Source of the DNA: Zanthoxylum bungeanum
Taxonomy: Eukaryota; Streptophyta; Magnoliopsida; Sapindales; Rutaceae
DNA length: 64,000 bases
Direction: 5' to 3'
NCBI GenBank assembly: GCA_019454045.1
Contig: SKCR01032770.1
Location: 247,440-311,439 of the forward strand
A program made the translations under genes and the position numbers. The notes beneath the pieces were generated by a model. The model did not search any database and was not told the origin of the DNA. It was given only the letters and a program-made list of their open reading frames with translations. This document shows, piece by piece, positions 1 through 11,521 of this stretch. Positions within the stretch are counted from its first letter, which is position 1; each line of letters starts with the position of its first letter.

Positions 1-1099
1 TTATAGAAACTACACCCTAGAGAATGAGATTAAAGTTAAAGAATGATACATTGTAAAGAAATAAGCATATGAGTAATGTGTGTACTATATGCGATGTAAA
101 GCTATTGAGAAGTTTAAATAAAGTTGGGAATAAAGGAATGTAATGACGAGTGCGATATATAAGTATACTTTCTTGATAAGAAAAAGGGAATTGAATATGT
201 GTGTATGTTTACGATTAAGTATAGCCGTTAACGGATATAGCAAAGATAAATGTAAAAAGTAATGATATGATATTATAGTTGAAATGCTAAGCATGTTAAA
301 TTCGCATGATGAATACTTGTAAAGAATGGAATACTTATGTCATTTTTATAAGTATGCTTGGATATTTAGATACGTGTATGTATGCATATATATGTAAATA
401 TGGTTGCCCGATAAAGTAGGTTATGAACGTAGGTAGTATAGAGAAATGTGAATGGAATTATGCAGTGATGAATATGAGAAAAATATGATATGTTAATATA
501 TATGTATGCAAGTATATATGAATATGACTATTTATTAAGATAAGTTTATGTGTTCATAGAGTGTGCATTTATATAAATGATTTCAATGTATCATAAGTAT
601 GCATGAATGAATGCATGTACATATATGATAATATAAGATAAGCACATAATAAAGTGTGGTTAAGATAGTGAAAGTATAAGAAATGAGTATGTATGAATAT
701 GTACATGTGTATGTATGCAATGTAAGAAAACATGGCTAGGGTAGAAGGAAGCATGAGAATTGCATATGATTATGTGTGTGTTAAGATTTTCAGAAGTTAA
801 GTTACAATTAAGAATATTTTTGAAATTTAAAGTGTTTTAAAAGAAGTTTCAGATGCTTTTAAGAGAAATGTATTTTAGAAAATGTTCTTTTACGGTTTTG
901 AGATACAGAATATGGTCTTATGATTTTCAGGGCATGAGGTAAAACCTCACCCCAGTACGTACTTGAGACACGGATGGAATTGACTGATTTATATACATGT
1001 GCACTTATGGAGGACTGGGGGGGACGCTCCTAGATCCTCAGCGCTCATATGGTACATTCATGGGCGGAGATGCGTCTACGGGCGAAAATGCGCATACGG

Positions 1100-1385
1100 G
1101 CGGAGATTCTATTTTCAGAAAAAGGATTTTAATTTTCAGTTTTCAGAAAAGAGTTTTAGAAAAGAACTTATAAAGACGGTTTTTAGAGAGAAGTATAAAG
1201 AAATAGTTTTCAGTTTTCAGATCCTTAGTAAACAGTTTTCAGAAACAAGATTTTAGAAATAGTTTCCAGAAACCAGAGATTCAAAGCATGATTTTAGAAA
1301 AATAAGTTTTATTAAGAGATTTACAGAGTTTCAGAATAGAGTTTTCAGAAAACAGTTTTACAGAAAAGGTTTTCATGAAGTATTT
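1100..1385 (+). repeat. Array of TTTTCAGAAA-like motifs
   Basis: The short near-palindromic motif TTTTCAGAAA and one-base variants recur about ten times in under 300 bases, with irregular spacing. It lies inside the chromovirus-type LTR. It could be decayed tandem repeats or clustered protein-binding sites; the sequence alone does not decide. Confidence 0.55.
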
Positions 1386-1912
1386 TCTTAAAAATAGTAT
1401 GACAAGTTAAAGTAGAAAGTAGTTTATAAGTCATGCAAATGAATCACATATTCTAGAATCATTTGTGATGCACATAGCTGATAATATGCATGATAGCATT
1501 ATTACATTTATATGTATACATGATGAATGTTTGTATAAGTTATATATTTACATAGGAAGAACCTTTTATAAATACTAGAGCATGAAAACATGACTACATA
1601 TCCATGTATATACAATTGATGATAGTGTGTTGAATGTTTGATAGAAGAATATTTTATAATGCCGTTTTGATGATATTTCAAGAAAATAAAAAGAAAGAAA
1701 GTTATAATAGATGTCTGAGCTGAATTAGCAAAGAGTATACATAGATATAATGAGATATTAGAGTTAGCGCAGCAGAAATGTGATGAGAATATAAAAACTT
1801 GATGTGTATTATAGATGTTTGAGATACATGTTCAAGTTGTTGCATAAAATATATTATTTGTAACATATGTAAGTGAATAAGTGAATTAAGTATATAATAA
1901 ATTTTGATTATA

Positions 1913-1945
1913 CTATATATATATATATATATATAATATATATAT

Positions 1946-2003
<58 letters not shown>
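1913..2003. repeat. (TA)n microsatellite
   Basis: About 90 bases of almost pure TA dinucleotide with a few interruptions. Confidence 0.95.
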
Positions 2004-2005
<2 letters not shown>

Positions 2006-2967
2006 TGTGATTGTGATTGTGATACACGAGTTCAGACAGAGGATAAGTAGTATCGGAAGTATACTTATGGCTTTGCATGTATGATGGAATGTGTATATAC
2101 GAGATATGCGATGTTTATAGGTAACAGTTAAGGGAAGGTAAAAAAAATATGAATTTATTTTTGTGCTATGATTAGTTTATAAACAATTATATTACGAAGA
2201 TGTGGAGTGTGAACGAATGGTAAGTTAATGTGAGTGTTAAAGAGGTTAGGAAATTTCAAAACTAAGATTAGTAAATAAGGACTTTGTAAAGGTAATAAAG
2301 ATCACAGAATGGGCATGAGTGAATTTATATTGGAAGTTGAGATCAGACATTAGTAAGATTTCATGAAAGAGTTTTTGTATTCGAGTTATAAGTAAAGAAA
2401 GATAATTAAATTATCAATTGAGGTTTTTTTTCCAAATGAGAATTAAGGCTATAATATAAGTTAAGTTTATATATAAATATGAAATTTTATTATTAGAATA
2501 AATGCATGATTACTTACCGAGTCTTATGACTCACACCACAACAGTTTGTTAGTTTTATAGGTCAGTGGCAGACATAATGTGCCAATAAGATTTCAGTAAA
2601 GACTTTAAAGACAGTGGATCACCCCGATTGCAATCAAGAGTGTCATTGAGTCTTGGGTCAAGTTATGGGTCCTCACGATCCTTTGTATTTGTACTTGTAT
2701 TGTATATGTAGTTGCATAGTATTATTTTATATTATGGCCGGAGGCCAAGTGCTTTGCTATTTGTTCATTGAGTTCAAGCCTGAGGCCTAGATGATGATTG
2801 CATATGATTTTAATTGCATAGTAGGTTGTTACCGGGTGCTGGCTATAAGCCAGGTTGCATGATGTTCTGCATACATCATGCCGAAATTTCGTCAGAATTA
2901 GAGGCTTATGGAGGCAGGATTAGCCTGTCTCCTGCCGGTAACATCTTGGCCCATGAGGGATGTTACA

Positions 2968-4954
2968 TTAAGATACCACTGAGGATATTTGAGTTATCTT
3001 TCACACTTAGATGCCAGTCACGTCACCGATCTATTTAGATCAGAGCTCCACCTATTCGTTGGGTGTGGACTGATGCTCAGGATTTCCTGTGTGTATCAAG
3101 ATAGGATCCGTCAGCTCTGTGTACAGAGCATAGGTATTCAATATGGAATTAGCAATCTATTAAATCTATGGGCCAGTGGTACACTGTAGAAATTAGTTCT
3201 AAGTGTTATTTAAGGGATTGCTAATAGAAACGTCGATGTGATTATATCTATAGAGATTTGACGTTTGTATATGTATCTATGGATTAATCGGATACCTGTG
3301 ACGGGGGGATTATACGTATGCAGTGACCTCAACCTGTATAATTCAGGTAATTTATCTGTATTCATCATAATATACGGATGGGTGAATTATGGATAAATAA
3401 TTTGATTTCGTGACGGATATGCCTGAATCTAGAGAGTCTCACTAATGAAATTTACTCGTAGAGCACTAGGGCAATTGTTATAAATAATACTGATTATTTA
3501 TAACTCGTTTAATGATTAAACGAAAAACACATGCATTCGGGACCTAACGGTCATTTCTAAAATTAATGTGTGTTTTATTTAATACTTGATTTTATTAAAT
3601 ACACATTAGTAAAATATCAAATTGTGATATTTGACTTATATCATTGATATATATATTTGAGATATTTATTGTAAATATAATACATATATTTAAGATATTT
3701 AAATTTATTAATTAATTATTTAATTGTTAAATAATTAAATTAATTTATAAAATAAATATCTTTAAGTAATGATTTCAACTATATGAAGTTGGAAATGGTT
3801 TATTGTAATTGGAAAATATTTTATCACTTTATTAAAGTTAAAGTGTTGGTTTAATTGAACCAAGTATGTGTACCAATTGAATTATTACAAAAATAAATAA
3901 GTTGTTATTTATTTTTCTTTGGTAAAATCGGCAAGCTAGGAAAATTAAAAAAAGTTGTTTTGTTTCAATTTTTTCAAACACTTACACAACTTCAACAAAA
4001 ATAACAAAAGTGAGTTGAGAGTATTTTGGAAAAGAAAAAGAAAAGAAAGGCAAAATTGGATTTTGTAAGTTATTTTCTTTTTTCTTCTTCATGAAAAATT
4101 GTTTCATAATTTTTAGCTTCAATTGTGTAGTTAAGATCATGCCTCTACTCGTTTAGTTTGTAATTAAATTTTTTTGGATGCTTGTTGGATGTGTTTATGC
4201 ATGTAGAATTAATTTATTTACTTATTAATGTAATTAAGCTTAATAAATTAATTAGAAAATTAAAGTTGTCATTATAGAGTTAATTAGCCATCCATAATAG
4301 CCTAAAATTATTTTTGATTAATTTCATGATGGGGAGAATTAATTGGTGTGGTAATTTGAAGATTAAAGTATTGAATTTATTAATTTAGTGTAAATTGCCC
4401 AATTTGAGTGATTTGTTAAATTAGGGTTCTTAAACCACTCAAATTTTGGGGCGTTTCATATATATGTTTTAATTTGATGTATATTTGATGGGCGTTTCAT
4501 ATGTATGCTTTAATTTGATGTATATTTGATGCATATAAAATTTGGGATTAATTGGATTTGATCTTGATGTGTTTTGAACAAATTGGGTCAAATTATAATT
4601 AATTAAAGTTTTGGGTTGTTTCGGTAATTTGAGAAAAATATGGGTAGTTGGCGCAATTCTGGAAAATATTCTGATTTTGTTGCAAAATTTTTAAAATGAG
4701 TTGGAATCGATTTGGAATCAATTAAATATGTAATTGACATATTTAAAACTAAAGTATTGAATTTGTAAATAGTTTGGGGTAATTTTGTAATTAAAAGAAA
4801 TATGATTTCTTGGGTTATGATTTTATAATTTAAGTATTGATTAATTAAATAAATAAGTTTTTTTAATTGTTCCAAGAAAAAATTTTGAAATCGGAAAAAT
4901 CGTTTTTCCGCGTTCCGCTGCGCTAACCCTGTAATTCCTTATAAAACCCCAACA
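2968..4954 (+). mobile_element. Solo LTR, copy A, left end missing
   Basis: This closely parallels the internal and right parts of copies B (36,274-38,683) and C (42,370-44,804). Shared blocks include the segment with CGATCTATTTAGATCAGA near 3030, a GTGTACAGAGCATAGG block near 3120, and the terminus AAAACCCCAACA. The first roughly 540 bases present in copy C are absent, because the chromovirus-type LTR abuts at 2967. The right end interrupts a minus-strand reverse transcriptase frame, so this LTR was inserted into an older Tat/Ogre-like element. No coding capacity is seen. Confidence 0.75.
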
Positions 4955-5840
4955 CTTGGAACTTTGCAACTATTTTTTATTCTGGGGCGGTTTGGCTTCC
5001 TTGATTGCCCGAGATTTATTGACATCAACTTCAATTCCTCACTGATGGACTAGAAAACCTAAAAAATCCCATGCACTAACCCCGAAAGCGCATTTGGCAG
5101 GATTTAGCTTTAGTTTGAATTTCCGTATTCGTTCAAAAGTTATTGTCAAGTGATTAAAATGGTCACCCATGGTCATCGACTTTACTACTATATCGTCTAT
5201 ATACACTTCTACAAATTATTGATTAGATCGTGGAAGATCAAGTTCATGGCCCATTGATAAGTGGCTCCAGCGTTTTTCAGGCCGAATGACATTACCGCCC
5301 ACTCATAACATCCTAAAGACCCTGAGCATCTAAAAGATGTTTTGTGGATGTCACTTTCGGTGATATAGATTTGGTTATACCCTGCGTACCCATCCATGAA
5401 GAATACACTTGGTATCCTGATGTGGAGTCTACTAAGGAATCTACTGTAGGCATAGGGTATTGGTCTTTTGGTGTTGCCAAATTTAAATTTCTTAAGTCTA
5501 TACAGATTCTAAATTTTCCATTATTCTTCATAACAGGGACGATATTTGAACTACATATCTGGTGGTTTTAATGAACTTTGCCTTCAAAAGGCGTTTGATT
5601 TCTTTTTTAATGTCAGACATTACATTGGGTGCAAACCTCCGGGGGTTGTTTATATGGCTTTTGGTTTGGCATGATAGGCAACCTATGTTCTACCAAAGTT
5701 TTATATAAACCAGGCATTTCTTCATAGTCCCAAGTAAAACAATCTTTATATTTTCTTAAGAGAGATGTTAGTTCTCCATGTAGAGGAGGATCATTGCTTG
5801 GACCAGCCTCCTAACTACTCAATCCTGGGATCAACTGCAA
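4955..5840 (-). pseudogene. Tat/Ogre-lineage Gypsy reverse transcriptase fragment
   Basis: Read on the minus strand this is a broken Ty3/Gypsy reverse transcriptase of the Tat/Ogre type. From high to low coordinates it shows a GELTSLLRKYKDCFTWDYEEMP-like segment near 5800-5700, FRICIDLRNLNLATPKDQYPMP near 5510-5440, MDGYAGYNQI near 5395, SFGLKNAGATYQ near 5270, and the catalytic YIDD with flanking V and I near 5190-5210. A stop codon interrupts it near 5050 and the frame changes at least twice, near 5620 and 5420, so it cannot make a working enzyme. The frame is cut at 4954 by solo LTR copy A. Family motifs are clear; the lineage call rests on the LNLATPKD and GLKNAGATYQ blocks. Confidence 0.85.
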
Positions 5841-5849
5841 AGTACATGT

Positions 5850-7480
5850 TCGCATGGTAACCGTCCTAATTGCTTTTCCCTTCATCATCCTTCGTTTGCT
5901 GGGAGATTCATTCTTCGTTTATCATGATTCTATATGCATTGGACGATTTCGCCTCTTCATTCTCCGTCCCTTTTCGTCCTTTGATGACTCAATCGTCCTA
6001 GGGGATTTTTCTCTGCTACACCTTCTATCGACAATTACTACATATTGTTCTAGATATGATAAATCTCGTCTATAACTAATAGATCATGGCTCGAGGACGT
6101 GTGATTCATCATATAGTCTTGTCTAAATTTGAGGAAAACGCAGCTCATATACTTTTTTTCTAGTTCTTGCAAAATCTGAAATGACCCAACAAATAAAGGG
6201 TTAAGCTTGCTCTTCACCAAACCTCGTTATTCCTTGAATGAAACTTCTCGGATTATCAAATCTCCCACTTCGAACTCCATATTTCTCTTTTGAAGATCAT
6301 TGTATGATTTCTAGTGAGTCGACGTTGTTTTCATCCCCGCTTTACTTTCTCCACCACATCATGTGCTATCTCAGGTCCCGATAGTCTGTGCTCTTTATTC
6401 TCAAATAATCACACTAGAGATTTGCATTTTCTACCATAGAAGACCTCGGATGGAGTCATCTGAATGCTTGCCAGGTAGCTGTTATTGTTTATAATTAAGA
6501 TTACAGCAAGTGTCGGTCTTCTCAAGGAGGAGGTGTGCAGACGCGATATTAAGGCCTTGAAGCCTTCCAGATGACTTTTGTTGTTTTATTTCCTCATGTG
6601 AACATTGAAAATGCTCTATTACTTGCTCTTTAGTATTTCCTCTTCATACTTTCCTATCTCTAGAGATCCTTAAAATCATGGTGTGTCTAGTGCCTCCAAG
6701 ATACATAGTTTAAGAAGGGCGTGAACTTCCTTCATAAATGAAAATCTTAGCTCCCGAATCAGAGGAATAACCACTCCATACTGCCTTTTCAGATGGCTTT
6801 CGCTATCAACATGGCAATCAGTATTTATAACTTACTCTTCGCCGACCACTTTAATCTTACCCGTGTGTGTGGATCTCTCCTACATCTGTGCTAACAACAC
6901 TGTCTGAGTTATTATCTTAGTAATCCATCCCTAATAGCGACAACTCTACCACTCATTTTACTAACCATTCTTTCTAATAGACAACTGAGATAAACTCCCC
7001 AGGGTCTTTCTACTTGAGACATCTACCACCACGTTTGCCCTGTCGGTATAATACCGAATGAAATAATCATAATCGTTTATCAACTCCACCCATTGACACA
7101 ATTGCCAATGATATCCTTCTCCCAAATTCTGAATCAACGATAACTAAACTAAAGTTTGATCCTAGGAATGCACTACACCATATGTAACTAATCAAGCTAG
7201 ATCACTAGTCTCTGGTAATGGATAGGTGTTCTCATGGTTACCTTATTAAACTGTCTTTAATCGATATTCAACAGAAGCCACATACTATTCTAACAAACAA
7301 CACAAGAGTATTCCAAGAAAACACACGAGGATACATAAGGATTTTATCTGAGGGTCTTGTAATTGCGTTTTCAACTTCTTGATTTCTATTAGGGTTATGC
7401 ATTACGGAGGATCATTAGTAGCTGAGCACTACATGCTACATGTATATAGATCTCGATCTTTCTATCAGGGGTAAATTACG
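5850..7480 (-). pseudogene. Decayed chromovirus (Ty3/Gypsy) pol fossil
   Basis: On the minus strand, short diagnostic pieces of a chromovirus polyprotein appear in the right order but with many stops and frame changes. They are IEIKKLKTQLQ near 7400 (start of reverse transcriptase), NTYPLP near 7230, an RNase H tail WVELINDYDYFIRYYTDRA near 7020-7110, the integrase C-terminal block MTPSEVFYGRKCKS near 6420-6470, and DLSYLEQ near 6050. The reverse transcriptase core with its YVDD box seems to be missing: sequence resembling the GYHQLRI region runs directly into RNase H. Each piece is weak alone; the order makes the call. It abuts the Tat/Ogre fragment without a visible boundary. Confidence 0.65.
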
Positions 7481-8480
7481 TAACTTATCTTATTATAAAT
7501 ACATATTGTCGATCCTCTTTGACAGGCGTTCCCATGAAATATTTTCGCTGGTCTGAGGTATTTGAGGTGTTAGTACTAACTAGGTTATAGCAAATTTAGG
7601 GCTACTTGAGGGGTGGTGCTAGGTGTAGGTTTATGGTCAGGGTTCTTGCAGGTTGAATCTCAATCCCAAAATTTGTTGTCACTGGTTATATTCATCTCGA
7701 TTTTGTCACAATCCTTGGGTCAGTACTTAATACCCTAGTACTGACGTATGCTTTTCTAGAACTGACTACTCAAGCTATCATGTTCACGTATAACTTACAT
7801 TATAAGAAATGAAGTTAAGTCTGACCACAACCCATAAGAACGAGACTATCTATCACTTTTAATCCCATTTATGTAGACTCGTGTACAAATTTACAATAGA
7901 TAATCCTAGAGACTCTCACTCCAACATATCTTTACTCATGATCACTTACAGTCCTTCCATCAGTATGTACTCCTAATACGTCAACTACATGCCTAGTATA
8001 GCCTTTCTCGAAGAAACAACCACAACAAGTCTAATGTGTTTGTCGTACATCCTCCAATTTATTGTAATCTTTTTCTAGGAGAGGTCAACTGTTCCTTAGG
8101 TTGACGAAAACTATTTCACTAAATTTACATGTCTTGATGAGTTCAATCAATATAAGTTTATCAGCAAGTAACAACTGCGATCTTAAGTCAATCCTTCCCT
8201 CATAAGTTCTTTATTCCTTTTAAAAAGGCTATCTGAAGACGGTTAGCTTTTCTTCTTACATCGATAGGCCTAGTTATGCAACTCAATATACCATCAAATT
8301 GAGTAAGGAGATTACTAGTTGGAAATACTCGATTTCCTTTTATATGACTATAACATAGTCTACATGATAATAAAGAATCCAATAATGAACTCTGGAGATA
8401 ACTAATGAATCGAGTCGGTTATCTAGAAAATCAAAACCTTGGGTAATATGAGAAAAATGGTACTCGAAAAAGGAAACTAA
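7481..8480. other. No gene recognised; probably decayed retroelement
   Basis: By position this could be the gag and protease part of the minus-strand chromovirus fossil, but I found no zinc knuckle, protease motif or continuous frame. Only short chance ORFs are present. Confidence 0.4.
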
Positions 8481-8499
8481 TCTCGTTTAGGCTGGCAAT

Positions 8500-8990
8500 A
8501 GCTGTAATGATGACCTGGTGATAATAGTCAACATCATGGTTAGTATAATAATGTATTCTTGAAGCTTATATAAAGGGGTTGAAACCATGAATTTAAGGGT
8601 TAGTAATTTTTGCATTTCATTACTTGAAAAAGCCAAGAGCTCAAGAACTAGAGATAGAGAAAGAAAGTCAGTCAGTTACCCGACCACTTGACAGAATTAT
8701 ACCGGCTTGATAAGACTCGATGTGTTTTATTACTATAATTCACCTCCACTTATAATTTGGGTCGGATTTGACCCCAATCAGTAATAAAATATCTCTTTCT
8801 CTTGTCGACGAAGGTTTGAGCCACTCTCCGTCGAATCACGTAAACTTTGTGTTTATCTTGTCAGCTTGCTAAATTTGTATGATTCTCACTAATCAAACAA
8901 ATTCACTATTATAGGAATATTAATTAGATTGGTGAATTCTCTATTTTACCCTTCGAACTAAAAACCTACTTCAACAATGATGATCATTGT
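8500..8990 (+). other. Possible LTR or promoter fragment with TATA box
   Basis: TATATAAA at 8567-8574 is followed by a GC-richer transcribed-looking stretch with AGTCAGTCAGTTACCCGACC near 8670 and a block ending near 8990 that resembles R-U5 sequence of Tat-type LTRs. No matching second copy is in the window and no TSD is visible, so the assignment is weak. Confidence 0.25.
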
Positions 8991-9662
8991 TCCATGAGCT
9001 ATTCTTAATTGATATATTTTCTCCTTGACTCCTTTGTATTGCGTATGGTAGTAGTAGCTAGTTTTTTTTTTTTTTAACCTAGTTCTTGTCATAAAATATA
9101 ATATGGCCTCGTACGTTCATGAGTTAGGTCTAATGTGATATAGAGGTTAATAAACTTAACTGATGGCTTTCTATATTAAACAACCGTTCATAATTTAAAT
9201 TTGCTCCCACTTAAAAAATGTTTCTGTATATTCGTAACGAGGATTTCGATGCATCATCTGTGGCAAAATATACCATTTTGTTGTCAACTTTAATAACCAA
9301 TGGATTTCTTGTAGATTAAAGAAACATTCACGCACTTTTATCCATGTATTATATTTAGGTTCCCTATTGAAATCATGCACAAGGACTTAAAACACATAAA
9401 ACATGACAAGCAATAATATGCTTTCTGAAACAAGATTATTTTTCCCTTGAAGCCCTTCTTTTTCCTTCTTGCAATGGCAACCACCAATTCGAGCTGTCCA
9501 ATACCTGCCACTAAAAATGGGAGAGTAAGGGGTTTGAGTCCCTGCATTTGGGAACGATTTCCTTCTCAAATATTAATGAAAGTAGACATATCTCTAATAT
9601 GAAAACAGAATTGTCTCTAGCTGACGTAGGCCTCCGAATTGTGGTTAGTGAGTGTGTCCCAA
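8991..9662. other. No gene recognised
   Basis: AT-rich sequence with short ORFs on the minus strand that match nothing I know. It is the left flank of the copia insertion and was once continuous with 16,582 onward. Confidence 0.5.
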
Positions 9663-9667
9663 TAGAT

Positions 9668-10500
9668 TGTTGGAAAATGTTTATGAGTAAGCATTTTGAG
9701 GCTCAATTTTAAGCATGAACCACTTCTTGTTAGTGGTTCTTATTGAATGATTCAGATACTTCTCCGTGAGTACTTCGAAATGGTATATTCATATGCTTAA
9801 AATGGTGCTTGGGTGAATGAGAAATTGTTGCTCAAAGTTCACCCATTGGTGTTGGAAAATAAGAGAAGTGAGCTTGTCCCATATGGGAAAGCTATAGAGA
9901 AAATATTAAGCTTATATATGATTGCTCATATGTATATGGGTAAGAGTTGTAAGGTTAGAGGCTCTCTCTACGTGCGCGCGGGGGGGGGGGGGGGGGTGCA
10001 AATCAAATCCGAACCAAGCTTGGCTCGTGTGCACCCGCGTGTCTTGCGTACACGAATGCCGGACCAAAATGTGCAGGCCCGGCCCAACCGAATTTTGTTG
10101 TCATCAACAAGCCTCGGAAAAGTGAAGTAGCAGTGGTTCGGTTCTGGATCATCAATTTCAGGGTCTAACTCTCTGCCTCTGCCGTCAGCACATCAGCCTC
10201 TACCTCAGCCTCTGCCTCTGCTGTGAGCGTCTGCCTCTGCTCGCCAGCCTCTGCCTCTGCTGTGAGCGTCTGCCTCTGCTCTCAGCCTCTGCTCGCCAGC
10301 CTCTGCCTCTGCTGTGAGCATCTGCCTCAGCTCTTCAACCTCTGTCTCCGCTCTCAGGGTCTGCCTCTGCCCTCAGCCTCCGCTTTCAACCTCTACTCTC
10401 AGGGTCCCCCGTTAGGGTCTGTTTGAGGATAATTGTAATTTATTTTGTCATATTCGGATTTCCCAATTACCGTGTAATAATTGTAATCATTATAACTACA
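9668..10500 (+). repeat. 5' LTR of the copia element, internally deleted
   Basis: 833 bases, against 1,352 for the 3' LTR. The deletion joins a CCGAATTTT near 10,095 to TGTTGTCATCAACAAG; in the 3' LTR these are separated by roughly 15,640-16,100, with CGAATTT-type short homology at both ends. It also has a run of about 18 G near 9,980, expanded relative to the 3' LTR, and a minisatellite at about 10,170-10,410 built from CAGCCTCTGCCTCTGCT units. Confidence 0.95.
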
Positions 10501-10523
10501 GTTTTAAAACAAAATTCGACTCT

Positions 10524-11521
10524 GTGGATATGGAAATCGGTCCAAACACAGTAGATCCGAATATGGCAGCTTCGGCTGGCCAAAATGTAGTGGCTGACCA
10601 AACTGCAGTGGCAGCCTCTTCGGCTGACCATCTTGCATCAGCCTCTGGGCTTAATATGGCAGCCGCTGTGGCTGGCCAAGGTGTTGCTGCCTCTATGGCT
10701 AGGCAACCTGTTGGACATGTGAGCCATGTCAATCCGGCCGCGGAAAAACCTGAAAAATTCAGTGGACAAAATTTTAAACGGTGGCAACAGAAAATGTTTT
10801 TCTACTTGACCACGTTGAACCTTGCGAGGTTCCTAAAGGAGGATGCTCCTGTACCCAAAGAGGGTGAGACTGATTTCAAGTGATCAGTGCGATCGATGCT
10901 TGGAAACATTCTGAATTCCTATGTAGGAATTATGTGCTAAATGGGCTGAGTGATTCCTTGTACAGTGTGTACGCCGGAATGAAAACAGCAAAAGGGCTTT
11001 GGGAATCTTTAGACCGAAAATATAAAACTGAGGATGCCGGTACTAAGAAATTTATCGTAGGCCGATTCCTAGATTTTAAAATGGTTGATTCCAAAACTGT
11101 GTTTAGCCAAGTACAAGAACTGCAGATTATTCTAGCAGAAATTCATGCTGAGGGGATGAGTTTAAGTGAAACCTTCCAAGTAGCCTCGATAATTGAGAAA
11201 CTACCACCTGGTTGGAAAGATTTCAAGAATTATCTGAAGCATAAGCGGAAAGAAATGAGCATTGAAGACTTGGTTCTTAAGCTCCGAATTGAGGAAGATA
11301 ACCGAATATCTGACAAGAGAGGATATCTCATGAGGCCAAGGCAAATATTGTTGAACATGGCCATAAGAACAAGAACCTCAAAGGGTCAAAGATGGGCCCT
11401 AAAGGAGGAGTTTCCAAGAAATCGAAATTTCAAGGAAAATGCTTCAACTGTGACAAAATGGGTCACAAGTCTTCTGAGTGCAGACTGCCGAAGAAGAAAA
11501 AGAAACAAGAGGCTAATATGA
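10524..11521 (+). pseudogene. Copia gag, frameshifted
   Basis: Encodes the copia capsid/nucleocapsid protein that packages the element RNA. The first frame (10,524-10,883) has an Ala-rich leader and the capsid-type block EKFSGQNFKRWQQKMFFYL. The reading frame then shifts at about 10,880, and the next frame carries the UBN2-type capsid region with [16 protein letters not shown] and [13 protein letters not shown] second shift near 11,330 moves into the frame that holds the CCHC zinc knuckle ([14 protein letters not shown], about 11,443-11,484). Normally these are one continuous frame with the polyprotein. The breaks make it non-functional. Assignment is from gag motifs and position after the 5' LTR. 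Confidence 0.9.

Larger units (their letters stand above)
1..2967 (+). mobile_element. Right end of a large chromovirus-type LTR
   Basis: The stretch ends in GGGATGTTACA, the usual right terminus of plant chromovirus LTRs that begin TGTAACATCC. At 2967/2968 the sequence switches abruptly to a different repeat family that also occurs at 36 kb and 42 kb. No primer-binding site follows, so this is a solo LTR or a 3' LTR, not a 5' LTR. The left end is outside the window. It has GC-richer blocks near 925-1110 and 2515-2967 and AT-rich purine-biased sequence between. No coding sequence is seen. That all of 1-2967 is one LTR is inference. Confidence 0.5.

Noticed and set aside
9525..9555. tRNA-like GGTTTGAGTCCC motif
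   Set aside because: Only a B-box-like string; no acceptor stem, anticodon arm or A box could be folded around it.
10496..10732. Antisense ORF over the copia gag leader
   Set aside because: It is the reverse strand of the Ala-rich gag start and has no features of its own.
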